Shown: positions 8,858-17,804, numbered from the stretch's first letter. The stretch: 64,000 nt of DNA from Paracoccus endophyticus (GCF_003286075.1 NZ_QLUV01000004.1:1-64000); one strand, 5' to 3'. The notes: generated by a model not told the origin, from the letters alone. Numbers and translations: made by a program.

Positions 8858-11098
8858 CTAGGGTGTCCCCGGCGGACGGGCGCAGGGCTGGGCCAGGGCA
8901 AAGGCCGCGTTGTCGGCGGCGTCGTATGCGGACAATCGCCCATAGCCGTTCGTGGCCAGCGCCCAGACGTGCAGCCGTTCGGCCAGCGCCGCGTTCGGGC
9001 AGGGGCCGAGCAGCGCCGAGACGGTCACGGTGCCGCCGCTGGAATAGGTGAAGCCCCCGGTCTGGCTGAACGGTGCGGCCCCCGCCTCGCCCGCCGTTCC
9101 GCCCGTCACGACCAGAAGGCCCGGATCGGCCCCGCGCGTGACGGCAAAGGAATAGGTGGCGAAGCGGTTGGGGTGGCGCGCCACGAAGGACAGCGTCGCC
9201 ACGTCCGTGCCCAGCGCGTAGGAGTGAAACCCGCACACCGGGTCCGGCGTGACGCCGCCCCCCACGGGCAGGATGTCGGCCGAGCACCGGCTGTTGTCCA
9301 CGCGGACCACCATGCGAAAGCCCATGGTGTCGCTGCCTGCCAGGATGCGGTTGTCGCCGGATGCGGCCGAGGTGGTGATCGCCCCGCTGCCGAAGGGCGC
9401 CACCTGATCGGTGATCCGCAGGTCGATCCCCGCGGCGGTCCAGTTCACCAGCGCCCCGGCGGTGTCGAACAGCTCCAGCTTCATCTCGTAGAGCCCCGCG
9501 GCCAGGTCGTCGGTGGACGGTCCGACCGGCGCGCCCGCCAGCGACGCCGTGTCGAAATACGCCGTCGCAAGGTCGATGCTTTCGTCCAGGACGACCCATT
9601 CGGTGCCGGCGGGCGGCAGCACGGGGCGGATGCGGAACAGGTTCGGGACGGGCGCGGCGTCCGGCCCCGCCGTCGGCATCGGTCCCATGGCGTCCGACGG
9701 AAACCCCGTGCCGACCCTGTAGTGCCGATAGACGTCGCGGATCAGCGGCGACCAGCCGCCGATGGGGACCGAGCCGGCCGGTGCCGTGCCCGAGACCCCG
9801 TCCGGCCCGCTGAGCCGGCGGACGGACCAGCGGTAATAGGGGATGCCGGCCGCGATCAGCGCGCTGCGGCTGAAATCGACCCGCGGCTCCAGCGTCTGGC
9901 CGAAGGGCTCGCCCGCCGTGGTCAACCCTCGGGCGCCGGCGGTCTGGATCTCGCGCACCGCGATGTCGCGCCCGATGGACAGGACGACCACCTGCCGGCC
10001 GGGCAGGTCGGGTTCCTCGCCGCAGCCGGGCACCCGCGGGTCCGTGACGCGGACGACGATCTCGGTCCCGCAGGCGTGGTTCCAGTGGGTATGGCAGGCC
10101 AGCGAGGGCTTGTGGACGGTCTCGAACCCGTTGCCGAAGTCGTATTCGACCCAGACATACACGTCCGGGCGGTCGCCGCCGCAGGCATACAGGATCGTCG
10201 CCTCGAACCGGCCCTGCGGGTCGGTGGTGACGACGCTCACCTCGTCGCAGGTGAACCACCACCACCGATGTTGCCACAGGCACAGCCAGGGCACCAGGCG
10301 CTGCCAGTTGTCCACGAGGGCGCGGCGCAGCACGACCGCCGAGCGGCTTTGCAGCATCATGTCCAGCGCGGGCAGGGTCGCGTCGTCCCAGCGGGGCGGC
10401 AGCGGCTGCGGGTTCAGCGCGGCGATGTCGGCCGAGGACGCGCCGGCAAGGCGGGTGCCCGCGCCCATGCCGGCCGCGGCGCCAAAGCGCAGCGCGCCGC
10501 GCGGCAGGGGCGGGGGAAAGGGGCCCGGCCCCGGCGGCATGCGGACCGGCGGCACGCGGAACGGCGGGGGGTCCGGGATCGGCGGTTTGCGATAGACCTC
10601 CAGCAGGTCGTCGCGCAGCCGGACGATGTCGGGGTCGGGCAGCCGGGCGATCAGCCAGGGCAGGCGATCCACCTCGCAGATATGGACGCGTGCGTTGCAG
10701 ACCGGGCGGTTGTCGGCGCTGCGCAGGACGCGCCCGCGCACCCAGCAGAAGCAGAACGGCCAGCGGTCGAGGATCGCGCCGGGAATGTCGATGTGCCGGA
10801 TCATCTCGTTTCCGATCCGCAGGACCGGCTCGTACGCGCCATGCCGCAGCAGCGCGTCCGGGGTGGGCGGTTCCCTGTCCCAGGCGGGCAGGTGCGGCGC
10901 AATCAGAACGCGAATGGTGTGGCGGGCGCCCTTCGGCACGGCCAGGTCCAGCGTGCCGTCCCGGATGTCCGCCGTGGCGACCAGCGTATTCTGCTGATCG
11001 AATGCATAGCCCGTCAGGGGATGGTCGAATTCAGGGCGCTGCTGCACGCTGACCTTGAATGAAAGATGGTCCTTTTCACGATCCGATTTGTCGGCCAT
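8858..11098 (-). CDS. Large protein with carboxypeptidase-regulatory-like domain, function unknown
   Basis: The 746-residue protein starts at the ATG at 11098, which has a clear AGGAGG eight bases upstream. Around residues 115-145 lies a transthyretin-like/carboxypeptidase-regulatory pattern (FCWVRGRVLRSADNRPVC then ARVHICEVD). A proline-rich linker (about 170-210) and the striking motif LNPQPLPP (residues 228-235) follow. A Trp-rich segment (HRWWWFTCDE, about 275) and a second beta domain (DPQGRFEATILYACGG) come next. The C-terminal 350 residues are low in charge and rich in Gly, Ala, Thr and Ser, as in extracellular or adhesin-like beta proteins. Yet there is no signal peptide, so location is unclear. 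It is the first gene of the operon. Confidence 0.75.
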   Translation of the reverse strand: MADKSDREKDHLSFKVSVQQRPEFDHPLTGYAFDQQNTLVATADIRDGTLDLAVPKGARHTIRVLIAPHLPAWDREPPTPDALLRHGAYEPVLRIGNEMIRHIDIPGAILDRWPFCFCWVRGRVLRSADNRPVCNARVHICEVDRLPWLIARLPDPDIVRLRDDLLEVYRKPPIPDPPPFRVPPVRMPPGPGPFPPPLPRGALRFGAAAGMGAGTRLAGASSADIAALNPQPLPPRWDDATLPALDMMLQSRSAVVLRRALVDNWQRLVPWLCLWQHRWWWFTCDEVSVVTTDPQGRFEATILYACGGDRPDVYVWVEYDFGNGFETVHKPSLACHTHWNHACGTEIVVRVTDPRVPGCGEEPDLPGRQVVVLSIGRDIAVREIQTAGARGLTTAGEPFGQTLEPRVDFSRSALIAAGIPYYRWSVRRLSGPDGVSGTAPAGSVPIGGWSPLIRDVYRHYRVGTGFPSDAMGPMPTAGPDAAPVPNLFRIRPVLPPAGTEWVVLDESIDLATAYFDTASLAGAPVGPSTDDLAAGLYEMKLELFDTAGALVNWTAAGIDLRITDQVAPFGSGAITTSAASGDNRILAGSDTMGFRMVVRVDNSRCSADILPVGGGVTPDPVCGFHSYALGTDVATLSFVARHPNRFATYSFAVTRGADPGLLVVTGGTAGEAGAAPFSQTGGFTYSSGGTVTVSALLGPCPNAALAERLHVWALATNGYGRLSAYDAADNAAFALAQPCARPPGTP

Positions 11099-11588
11099 TG
11101 CAATTGCCTCCTGGCGATCGGCGCATGAGTGCACGCCGCGCGATGTCATGCGGTTGGCTTGGGGCGCAGGCAGAAAGGCCAGCGCATGGGGGATGTCCGA
11201 AGGGTCAGCGGAATGGCCGTGGATTGCAGGCGTTTCCGCGTGCAGCCGGCCTCGTGCGCATTTCCGGGGTCGGCGGTGGTTCGAGAGATCGGTTTTGCGT
11301 TTCGATTGACTGAATCAATAAACCCCATTGCCGATTCGCGCAACATCCCTGTTATGACTTTGGATCCAATTACAGCATGTCTGAAAATGCGGGAAATGGT
11401 CGTGAAGATGATCCCAGGTTGTATTTCGACGCAATTCGGGGGAATTGCGCCATCCTGTCGATGCGCTCTTGCGCGGCCGGCCCGGCGCCGGCGGCCCGCA
11501 TCGTTCGGTCTGGCTGCCCGTGGGCGGGTTCATGTATGGACGGGCCTGTCCCGGGCGGGGTCCGGGACGGGCGCGAGGAACCGCGCGG
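11099..11588. promoter_or_regulatory. Divergent intergenic region with AT-rich pocket and inverted repeat
   Basis: About 490 bp separate the unknown operon (minus) from paaX (plus). From about 11290 to 11450 it is clearly more AT-rich than its surroundings. It contains an imperfect palindrome, ATTGACTGAATCAAT (11306-11320), and a perfect 8-bp inverted repeat, CGCAATTC/GAATTGCG (11430-11437 and 11442-11449). A weak promoter-like pair TTGCCG (11329) and TATGAC (11353) points towards paaX. I see no gene here. Confidence 0.4.
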
Positions 11589-12521
11589 ATGACAGGACCG
11601 GCTGCGGGGCCTGCGGGGCGAGGGGGTATCGCCGCGCAGGTCAGGTTCGGCCAGGCCGCAACGAGGGCGACCGACGTGACGCATGCCGAGACGGAACCGC
11701 GGGTCGCGGCTGTGATGGACGGAATGGAGTTGCGCGCCGCGGCGTTCATCGTCACCGTCTATGGGGACGTGGTGCTGCCGCGTGGCGGGGTGTTGTGGAC
11801 AGGCACGCTGATCGACATCTGCGGCCGGGTCGGGATCAGCGAATCGCTGGTGCGCACGGCCGTGTCCCGTCTTGTCGCGGCCCAGCGGCTGCGCGGGGAA
11901 CGGGCCGGACGGCGCAGCTATTACCGCCTGGACGTCTCGGCCCGGATCGAATTCGAGCAGGCGGCGACGCTGCTGTTTGCCGCGGACGCGCCCGCGCGCG
12001 GCTGGCAGATCCTGCACGTCCCCGACCTGACGCCCGAGGCCGCGCGGCGGATGCGGATGGGCCACATGGGCGGGCAGGTGTGCATCCGGCCCGACCGCGG
12101 CCAGCCGCCGCCCCCGGGCGCGCTGGTCTTTCACGCGTCCGACACCGACGGCCCCCACCAGGTCGCGCGCTATTGGGACCTGACCGCGATCGACGCGGCC
12201 TATGGCGACATGCTGGCCCGCTTTGGCCCGCTGGAGGCCGCGACGCGCGACGAGGCGCTGCCCGAGGCCGCCTCGCTGGTCGCGCGGCTCCTGCTGGTGC
12301 ACGCCTATCGCCATGTCCTGCTGCGCGACCCGCGCCTGCCGCCCGCCGCCCTGCCTGCGGACTGGAAGGGACGGGCCGCGCGCGCGCTGTTCCGGGCGCT
12401 GTATCTGCGCCTGTCCCCTGCGGCCGAACGCCATGTCGGCGACACGTTCCTGGGCGAGAAGGGGCGGCTGCCCGCACGGACGGCGGACAGCGACGCGCGG
12501 CTGCTGAGCCTGTCGGGTTGA
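11589..12521 (+). CDS. paaX: Phenylacetate-responsive transcriptional repressor PaaX
   Basis: PaaX represses phenylacetate genes until phenylacetyl-CoA binds. The diagnostic N-terminal region reads FIVTVYGDVVLPRGGVLWTG, then a winged helix with GISESLVRTAVSRLVAAQRL and GERAGRRSYYRL, as in the E. coli protein. The C-terminal PaaX_C-type domain follows (HQVARYWDLTAIDAAYGDML). The start is uncertain. The ATG at 11589 (GAGGA nine bases upstream) gives 310 residues; a GTG at 11676 (GAGGG upstream) gives 281, closer to other PaaX proteins; the ATG at 11715 is also possible. It lies just upstream of the paaJ-paaABCDE operon and is separated from it by a likely promoter. Confidence 0.88.
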   Translation: MTGPAAGPAGRGGIAAQVRFGQAATRATDVTHAETEPRVAAVMDGMELRAAAFIVTVYGDVVLPRGGVLWTGTLIDICGRVGISESLVRTAVSRLVAAQRLRGERAGRRSYYRLDVSARIEFEQAATLLFAADAPARGWQILHVPDLTPEAARRMRMGHMGGQVCIRPDRGQPPPPGALVFHASDTDGPHQVARYWDLTAIDAAYGDMLARFGPLEAATRDEALPEAASLVARLLLVHAYRHVLLRDPRLPPAALPADWKGRAARALFRALYLRLSPAAERHVGDTFLGEKGRLPARTADSDARLLSLSG

Positions 12522-12583
12522 ACCGTGACGGGTTGAAGACGGCGCGGCGGATGCAAATATCACACGAAGGGCGGAAATTTCAC

Positions 12584-12612
12584 TTTTCACGTGATGTTTG
12601 GTGATCTATACA
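12584..12612 (+). promoter_or_regulatory. Candidate promoter of the paaJABCDE-Z-Y operon
   Basis: TTTTCA (12584-12589), a 17-bp spacer and TATACA (12607-12612) resemble a sigma-70 type promoter. The perfect palindrome TCACGTGA (12587-12594) and flanking ATCAC/GTGAT arms overlap the -35 region and could be a PaaX operator. Assigned by eye. Confidence 0.5.
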
Positions 12613-12628
12613 CTGACCAATCGGTCGG
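12613..12628. promoter_or_regulatory. TetR-type (PaaR) operator before paaJ
   Basis: CTGACCAATCGGTCGG has GACC/GGTC arms around a 4-bp centre and sits immediately after the -10 element. It shares its half-sites with the perfect palindrome at 24634-24647, and a TetR regulator is encoded in the same cluster. Confidence 0.6.
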
Positions 12629-12676
12629 CGAATTGGGAGAATCGCTGGCTGTCCACGGACATGAGCGGGGATACCC

Positions 12677-13882
12677 ATGCCTGAGGCATTCATCTGCGAT
12701 GCGGTCAGAACACCGATCGGGCGTTACGGCGGCGCCCTGGCCATGGTGCGCGCCGACGACCTGGCGGCGATCCCGCTGGCCGCGCTGATGCAGCGCAACC
12801 CGGGCGTGGACTGGTCGGCCGTCGATGACCTGATCTATGGCTGCGCCAATCAGGCGGGCGAGGACAACCGCAACGTGGGCCGCATGGCGGTCCTGCTGGC
12901 GGGAATGCCGGTCGTCGTTCCCGGCACCACCGTGAACCGGCTGTGCGGGTCCGGCATGGACGCCATCGGCATGGCGGCGCGGGCGATCAAGGCCGGCGAC
13001 TGCGATTTCGTCATTGCGGGCGGCGTCGAGAGCATGAGCCGCGCGCCCTTCGTGATGCCCAAGGCCGACAGCGCGTTTTCGCGCCAGAACGCCGTTTACG
13101 ACACCACCATCGGCTGGCGCTTCGTCAATCCGAAAATGAAGGCGCAGTTCGGCGTCGATTCCATGCCGCAGACCGCCGACAACGTGGCCGCCGACTTTGG
13201 CGTCAGCCGCGCGGATCAGGACGCCTTTGCCGCCCGCAGCCAGGAACGCTGGGCCGCGGCGCAGGCGGCGGGCCTGTTCCGCGACGAGATCGTGCCGGTC
13301 ACGATCCCGCAGAAAAAGGGCGATCCGATCGTCTTCGACACCGACGAGCATCCGCGTCCCGGCACCACGGTCGAGATGCTGGCCAGGCTGAAGGGCGTGA
13401 ACGGCCCGGACCTGTCGGTCACTGCCGGCAACGCCTCGGGCGTGAACGACGGCGCTGCGGCGCTGGCGGTCCTGTCGGCCGAAGCCGCGGCCGCGCAGGG
13501 CCTGACGCCCAGGGCGCGCGTCGTCGCTATGGCGGCGGCCGGCGTCGAGCCGCGGATCATGGGCATCGGCCCGGCGCCCGCGGCGAAAAAGGTTCTGGCC
13601 CGCGCGGGCATGACCATCGACCAGATGGACCTGATCGAACTGAACGAGGCGTTCGCCAGCCAGTCGCTGGCGACGCTGCGCGACCTGGGCCTGCCTGACG
13701 ACGCGCCGCACGTGAACCCGACCGGCGGCGCGATCGCCATGGGCCATCCGCTGGGCATGTCGGGGGCCCGCCTCGTGACCAGCGCGATGTATCACCTGCA
13801 TCGCACCGGGGACCGCTATGCGCTGTGCACCATGTGCATCGGCGTGGGGCAGGGCATCGCCATCATCATCGAACGCGTCTGA
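12677..13882 (+). CDS. paaJ: 3-oxoadipyl-CoA thiolase
   Basis: This thiolase cleaves 3-oxoadipyl-CoA (and 2,3-didehydro-3-oxosuberyl-CoA) to succinyl-CoA and acetyl-CoA, the last step of phenylacetate breakdown. The 401 residues carry the nucleophile motif [12 protein letters not shown] (Cys90), the [16 protein letters not shown] signature and the C-terminal [10 protein letters not shown] with the second active-site cysteine. The beta-ketoadipate thiolase PcaF is almost identical as a family, so the gene could serve both pathways. Location at the head of paaABCDE argues for PaaJ. The next gene starts 14 bp downstream. Confidence 0.92.
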   Translation: MPEAFICDAVRTPIGRYGGALAMVRADDLAAIPLAALMQRNPGVDWSAVDDLIYGCANQAGEDNRNVGRMAVLLAGMPVVVPGTTVNRLCGSGMDAIGMAARAIKAGDCDFVIAGGVESMSRAPFVMPKADSAFSRQNAVYDTTIGWRFVNPKMKAQFGVDSMPQTADNVAADFGVSRADQDAFAARSQERWAAAQAAGLFRDEIVPVTIPQKKGDPIVFDTDEHPRPGTTVEMLARLKGVNGPDLSVTAGNASGVNDGAAALAVLSAEAAAAQGLTPRARVVAMAAAGVEPRIMGIGPAPAAKKVLARAGMTIDQMDLIELNEAFASQSLATLRDLGLPDDAPHVNPTGGAIAMGHPLGMSGARLVTSAMYHLHRTGDRYALCTMCIGVGQGIAIIIERV

Positions 13883-13896
13883 GGGAGGAGAGCCTG

Positions 13897-14895
13897 ATGT
13901 ATGCTCAGCTTGTGAAGTCCGAAGGGGCGAAGTCCCGCGAGGAGATGACCCCCGAGGAGATCGCGTTCCAGGAACGCATCGACCGGGGCGAGAAGATCGA
14001 GCCCAAGGAGTGGATGCCGGAGGGCTATCGCAAGACCCTGATCCGCCAGATCGGCCAGCACGCCCACAGCGAGATCGTGGGCCAGCTGCCCGAGGGCAAC
14101 TGGATCACCCGCGCCCCCACGCTGGAGCGCAAGCAGATCCTGCTGGCCAAGGTGCAGGACGAGGCCGGGCACGGGCTGTATCTATATTCGGCCGCCGAGA
14201 CGCTGGGCGTCTCGCGCGATGAGCTGCTGGCGGCGCTGCATTCGGGCAAGATGAAGTATTCGTCGATCTTCAACTATCCGACGCTGAACTGGGCCGACAT
14301 CGGCGCGGTGGGCTGGCTGGTGGACGGCGCCGCGATCATGAACCAGGTGCCGCTGCAGCGCACCTCGTTCGGGCCCTACAGCCGCGCGATGATCCGCATC
14401 TGCAAGGAGGAATCCTTCCACCAGCGGCAGGGCTACGACATCATGATGAAGATGTGCGCCGGCACGCCCGAGCAGAAGGCGATGGCGCAGGACGCGCTGA
14501 ACCGCTTCTGGTATCCCGCGCTGATGATGTTCGGCCCGTCCGACAAGGACAGTGTCCATTCCGCCCAGTCGATGGCCTGGAAGATCAAGATCAACACCAA
14601 CGACGAGCTGCGCCAGAAATTCGTGGACCAGACCGTCCCCCAGGCCCGGTATCTGGGCCTGACGGTGCCCGACGAGAACCTGACGTGGAACGAGGACAAG
14701 GGCGGTCACGACTTTTCCGAGCCGGACTGGTCCGAGTTCTTCGAGGTGATCGCCGGGAACGGCCCGTGCAACGCCGAGCGTCTGAACGCGCGCGTCAAGG
14801 CGTGGGACGACGGCGCCTGGTTCCGCGAGGGCCTGATGGCCCATGCGGGCAAGGCCGAGGCGCGCCGCCGCGCGGCCCAGGTCGCCGCCGAATGA
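13897..14895 (+). CDS. paaA: Phenylacetyl-CoA 1,2-epoxidase catalytic subunit PaaA
   Basis: PaaA is the diiron subunit of the multicomponent oxygenase that converts phenylacetyl-CoA to the ring-1,2-epoxide. The 332-residue protein has the two ferritin-like ligand motifs [10 protein letters not shown] and [10 protein letters not shown] (ExxH pattern). The ATG at 13897 follows GAGGGAGGAGAGCCTG, a strong ribosome binding site; the longer reading from 13825 lies inside paaJ. It is followed by a 100-bp gap with two hairpins before paaB. Confidence 0.97.
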   Translation: MYAQLVKSEGAKSREEMTPEEIAFQERIDRGEKIEPKEWMPEGYRKTLIRQIGQHAHSEIVGQLPEGNWITRAPTLERKQILLAKVQDEAGHGLYLYSAAETLGVSRDELLAALHSGKMKYSSIFNYPTLNWADIGAVGWLVDGAAIMNQVPLQRTSFGPYSRAMIRICKEESFHQRQGYDIMMKMCAGTPEQKAMAQDALNRFWYPALMMFGPSDKDSVHSAQSMAWKIKINTNDELRQKFVDQTVPQARYLGLTVPDENLTWNEDKGGHDFSEPDWSEFFEVIAGNGPCNAERLNARVKAWDDGAWFREGLMAHAGKAEARRRAAQVAAE

Positions 14896-14900
14896 CGAAA

Positions 14901-14964
14901 GGCGGCCCTGTGGCCGCCGCCCCGTCCAGCAGATCCCGCGCGGACGACGCCCCGCCGTCCGCGC
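14901..14964 (+). other. Two hairpins between paaA and paaB
   Basis: The first is a perfect 7-bp stem, GGCGGCC-CTGT-GGCCGCC (14901-14918). The second is a 9-bp stem, GCGCGGACG/CGTCCGCGC (14938-14964). No T run follows either, so they are more likely mRNA-stabilising or processing structures inside the operon than full terminators. Confidence 0.5.
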
Positions 14965-14995
14965 CGCCAGATAACCCGCTTCGGGAGGAAGCATC

Positions 14996-15280
14996 ATGTC
15001 CAGCGAATGGCCCCTTTGGGAAGTCTTCATCCGCGGCCAGCATGGCCTGAACCACCGCCATGTCGGCAGCCTGCACGCACCGGACGCCGAGATGGCGATC
15101 CGCAATGCCCGTGACGTGTACACCCGCCGCAACGAGGGCGTCTCGATCTGGGTGGTGAAGTCGAACGAGATCACCGCCTCGTCGCCGTCGGAGAAGGGCC
15201 CGCTGTTCGATCCCTCGAACAGCAAGGTCTATCGCCATCCGACCTTCTACGACATCCCCGAAGAAGTGGGGCATATGTGA
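14996..15280 (+). CDS. paaB: Phenylacetyl-CoA epoxidase subunit PaaB
   Basis: A small (94-residue) structural subunit of the PaaABCE epoxidase. The N-terminus WPLWEVFIRGQHGLNHRHVG and the middle AIRNARDVYTRRNEGVSIWV are characteristic of the family. The GGAGG in TCGGGAGGAAGC precedes the ATG. Its TGA overlaps the ATG of paaC (TGATG), coupling the translation of the two subunits. Confidence 0.95.
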   Translation: MSSEWPLWEVFIRGQHGLNHRHVGSLHAPDAEMAIRNARDVYTRRNEGVSIWVVKSNEITASSPSEKGPLFDPSNSKVYRHPTFYDIPEEVGHM

Positions 15281-16143
15281 TGCCCTCGCTTCCCGATGTC
15301 ATGACCCCCGATGTCGAGCGGCTGGCCGCGCAGGCCCCCCGGGGCGCGCCGACCGCAAGCCACATCGACCCGCATCTGGCCGGCCCCCTGGTCGAGTTCC
15401 TGATGCGCACCGGCGACAATGCCCTGATCCTGGGGCACCGCGTGTCGCAGTGGTGCGGCCATTCCCCCGCGCTCGAGGAGGACATCGCGCTGGCCAACCA
15501 GGCGCTGGACCTGGTGGGTCAGTGCCAGCTGTGGCTGGGCCTGGCCGGCGAGGTCGAGGGCCGCGGCCGCAGCGCCGACCATCTGGCCTATCGCCGCGAC
15601 GCGGCCGCCTTCCGCAACGTGCTGCTGGTCGAGCTGCCGAATGGCGACTTCGGCCAGACGCTGATGCGCCAGTTCCTGTTCGATGCCTTCCACATCGAAC
15701 TGCTGCGTGCGCTGACCCGGTCGGCCGACCCCCGCGTGGCCGAGATCGCCGCCAAGGCGCAAAAGGAGGTGGCCTATCACCTGGAGCGGTCCGCCGACCT
15801 GGTGATCCGCCTGGGCGACGGGACCGACGAAAGCCGCGCCCGGATGCAGGCGGCGCTGACCTATCTGTTCCCCTATACGGGCGAGATGATGCACGACGAC
15901 GCCGTCGATCGTGCACTGGCCGACGCCGGGATCGCGCCGCTGCCCAGCAGCCTCAGGGCCGACTGGGACCGCACCGTGCGCGAAGTCCTGGCCGAGGCGA
16001 CGCTGACCCATCCGGGCCAGACCTATCAGCACGGGATCGCGGGGCAGGGCGGCGGCAAGCGCGGGGTTCATACCGAGCATCTGGGCTTTATCCTGGCCGA
16101 GATGCAGTTCCTGCAGCGCGCCTACCCGGACGCGACCTGGTAA
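15280..16143 (+). CDS. paaC: Phenylacetyl-CoA epoxidase structural subunit PaaC
   Basis: PaaC is the ferritin-like partner of PaaA that holds the complex together and has no active diiron site. The 287 residues show DNALILGHRVSQWCGHSP, a helix with EEDIALANQALDLVGQ and the KEVAYHLERSADLVIRLGDG segment typical of PaaC. The ATG at 15280 shares its A with the paaB stop; a GTG three bases earlier is also possible. paaD follows after 5 bp. Confidence 0.95.
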   Translation: MPSLPDVMTPDVERLAAQAPRGAPTASHIDPHLAGPLVEFLMRTGDNALILGHRVSQWCGHSPALEEDIALANQALDLVGQCQLWLGLAGEVEGRGRSADHLAYRRDAAAFRNVLLVELPNGDFGQTLMRQFLFDAFHIELLRALTRSADPRVAEIAAKAQKEVAYHLERSADLVIRLGDGTDESRARMQAALTYLFPYTGEMMHDDAVDRALADAGIAPLPSSLRADWDRTVREVLAEATLTHPGQTYQHGIAGQGGGKRGVHTEHLGFILAEMQFLQRAYPDATW

Positions 16144-16148
16144 GCGCG

Positions 16149-16673
16149 ATGGACCACGCGCCCCGTCCCGACCCGGCCGAAATCTGGGGCTGGCTGTCCG
16201 AGGTGCCCGACCCCGAGATCCCGGTGATCTCTCTGACCGACCTGGGGATCATCCGCGGCGTCGAATGGCAGGACGACACGCTGGTCGTCACCGTCACGCC
16301 CACCTATTCGGGCTGCCCGGCCACCAGCATCATCAACCTGGACATCGAACGCGCCCTGCGCGAGCGCGGGATCGACAGGCTGCGGCTGGAACGCCGCCTG
16401 TCGCCGCCCTGGACGACCGACTGGCTGACCGAATCCGGGCGCGAGAAGCTGCGCGCCTATGGCATCGCGCCGCCCATCGACGGCACCGCCGCCGACGGGC
16501 GGCTGGCGGGGCGCGTCTCGCGCCTGGCGGGGACATCGAACCTGGTGATCGCCTGCCCGCGCTGCGGATCGACAAAGACCGAAAAGGTCAGCCAGTTCGG
16601 TTCGACCCCCTGCAAGGCCAGCTATCGCTGCACGGACTGCCTAGAACCCTTCGACTATTTCAAGTGCATCTGA
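16149..16673 (+). CDS. paaD: PaaD, iron-sulfur/diiron maturation factor of the epoxidase
   Basis: PaaD (174 residues) has an N-terminal MIP18/DUF59 domain with VPDPEIPVISLTDLGIIR and the TPTYSGCPA motif containing the conserved cysteine. A C-terminal Cys-rich ribbon follows (ACPRCGSTKTEKVSQFGSTP and then RCTDC near the end). The family is thought to help assemble the metal centres of the epoxidase; this comes from DUF59/SufT relatives. The start at 16149 is the first ATG after paaC, and the frame continues open upstream only as a shadow of paaC. Confidence 0.93.
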   Translation: MDHAPRPDPAEIWGWLSEVPDPEIPVISLTDLGIIRGVEWQDDTLVVTVTPTYSGCPATSIINLDIERALRERGIDRLRLERRLSPPWTTDWLTESGREKLRAYGIAPPIDGTAADGRLAGRVSRLAGTSNLVIACPRCGSTKTEKVSQFGSTPCKASYRCTDCLEPFDYFKCI

Positions 16674-16704
16674 GGATGCGCCCCGCCCACAGGAGCCTAA
16701 CCCG

Positions 16705-17781
16705 ATGGCACGCTTCCATCCGCTGAAAGTCACCGACGTGCGCCGCGACACCCGCGATGCCGTGATCGTCACGCTGGCCCCCCGCGACGACGACCGGACG
16801 CTTTTCGACTTTACCCAGGGGCAGTACCTGACCTTCCGGCGCGAGTTCGATGGCGAGGAGCTGCGCCGCAGCTATTCCATCTGCGCCGGCCTGGACGAAG
16901 GCGTTCTGCGCGTGGGCATCAAGCGGGTCGAGGGCGGCGCCTTTTCGACCTGGGCCAACGAGAACCTCGCCCCTGGCGACGAGATCGAGGCCATGCCCCC
17001 GATGGGCAAGTTCTTCACCGCGATCGACCCGCAGGCCGAACGCCAGTATGTGGGCTTTGCCGGCGGGTCGGGCATCACGCCGCTGCTGTCGATCATCAAG
17101 ACCGTGCTGGCGCGCGAGCCGGCGTCGCAGTTCACGCTGGTCTATGCCAACCGCCAGATCAGCACGATCATGTTCCGCGAAGAGCTGGAGGACCTGAAGA
17201 ACACCTATCTCGGCCGGTTCTCGGTGATCCACGTGCTGGAACAGGAGGGGCAGGAGATCGACCTGTTCACGGGCCGGATCGACGCCGACAAGATGACCGG
17301 GCTGTTCACGCACTGGCTGGACGCCAGCGCCATCGACACGGCCTTCATCTGCGGACCCGAGCCGATGATGCTGGCGGTGGCGGCATCCCTGCGCGACCAC
17401 GGGCTGCGCGACGACCAGATCAAGTTCGAACTGTTCGCCAGCGGCCAGCCCGGCCGGGCCAAGGCCCCGGCGGTGTCCGCCCGCGAGGTGGTGCCGGGCA
17501 CCGGCACGCAGGCCACGGTGACGCTGGACGGCGCCACCCGCAGCTTCGAGATGCCGCGCAGCGGCCAGTCGATCCTGGACGCCGCCCTGGCCGCGCAGAT
17601 GGACGCGCCCTATTCCTGCAAGGCGGGTGTCTGCTCGACCTGCCGCTGCAAGGTGCTGGAAGGCGAGGTCGAGATGGCCGTCAACCACGCGCTCGAGGAT
17701 TACGAGGTGCGCGCGGGCTATGTGCTGTCCTGCCAGGCCACGCCGCTGAGCGCGCGCGTCGTCGTCACCTACGACGAATGA
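16705..17781 (+). CDS. paaE: Phenylacetyl-CoA epoxidase reductase PaaE
   Basis: PaaE passes electrons from NADPH through FAD and a 2Fe-2S centre to PaaA. The 358-residue protein has an FAD-binding beta barrel with RRSYSICAG, an NAD(P) domain with GFAGGSGITPLLSIIK, and a plant-type ferredoxin domain at the C-terminus with CKAGVCSTCRC and a fourth cysteine in YVLSCQ. Domain order and length match the family. An AGGAG sits upstream of the ATG. Its last codons overlap the leader of the next gene, whose ATG is at 17805. Confidence 0.96.
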   Translation: MARFHPLKVTDVRRDTRDAVIVTLAPRDDDRTLFDFTQGQYLTFRREFDGEELRRSYSICAGLDEGVLRVGIKRVEGGAFSTWANENLAPGDEIEAMPPMGKFFTAIDPQAERQYVGFAGGSGITPLLSIIKTVLAREPASQFTLVYANRQISTIMFREELEDLKNTYLGRFSVIHVLEQEGQEIDLFTGRIDADKMTGLFTHWLDASAIDTAFICGPEPMMLAVAASLRDHGLRDDQIKFELFASGQPGRAKAPAVSAREVVPGTGTQATVTLDGATRSFEMPRSGQSILDAALAAQMDAPYSCKAGVCSTCRCKVLEGEVEMAVNHALEDYEVRAGYVLSCQATPLSARVVVTYDE

Positions 17782-17804
17782 ACGGGATCGAGGGAGGAAC
17801 ACCG

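Noticed and set aside
8759-11062. Plus-strand open frame of 767 codons opposite the large unknown protein
   Set aside because: Checked because both strands are open. The minus-strand product has domain-like motifs and a good ribosome site, and the plus-strand product has neither.
11307-11319. TTGACTGAATCAA as an FNR/CRP box
   Set aside because: The half-sites are one base too close (13 bp in place of 14), so it does not fit the FNR consensus; kept only as an unassigned palindrome.
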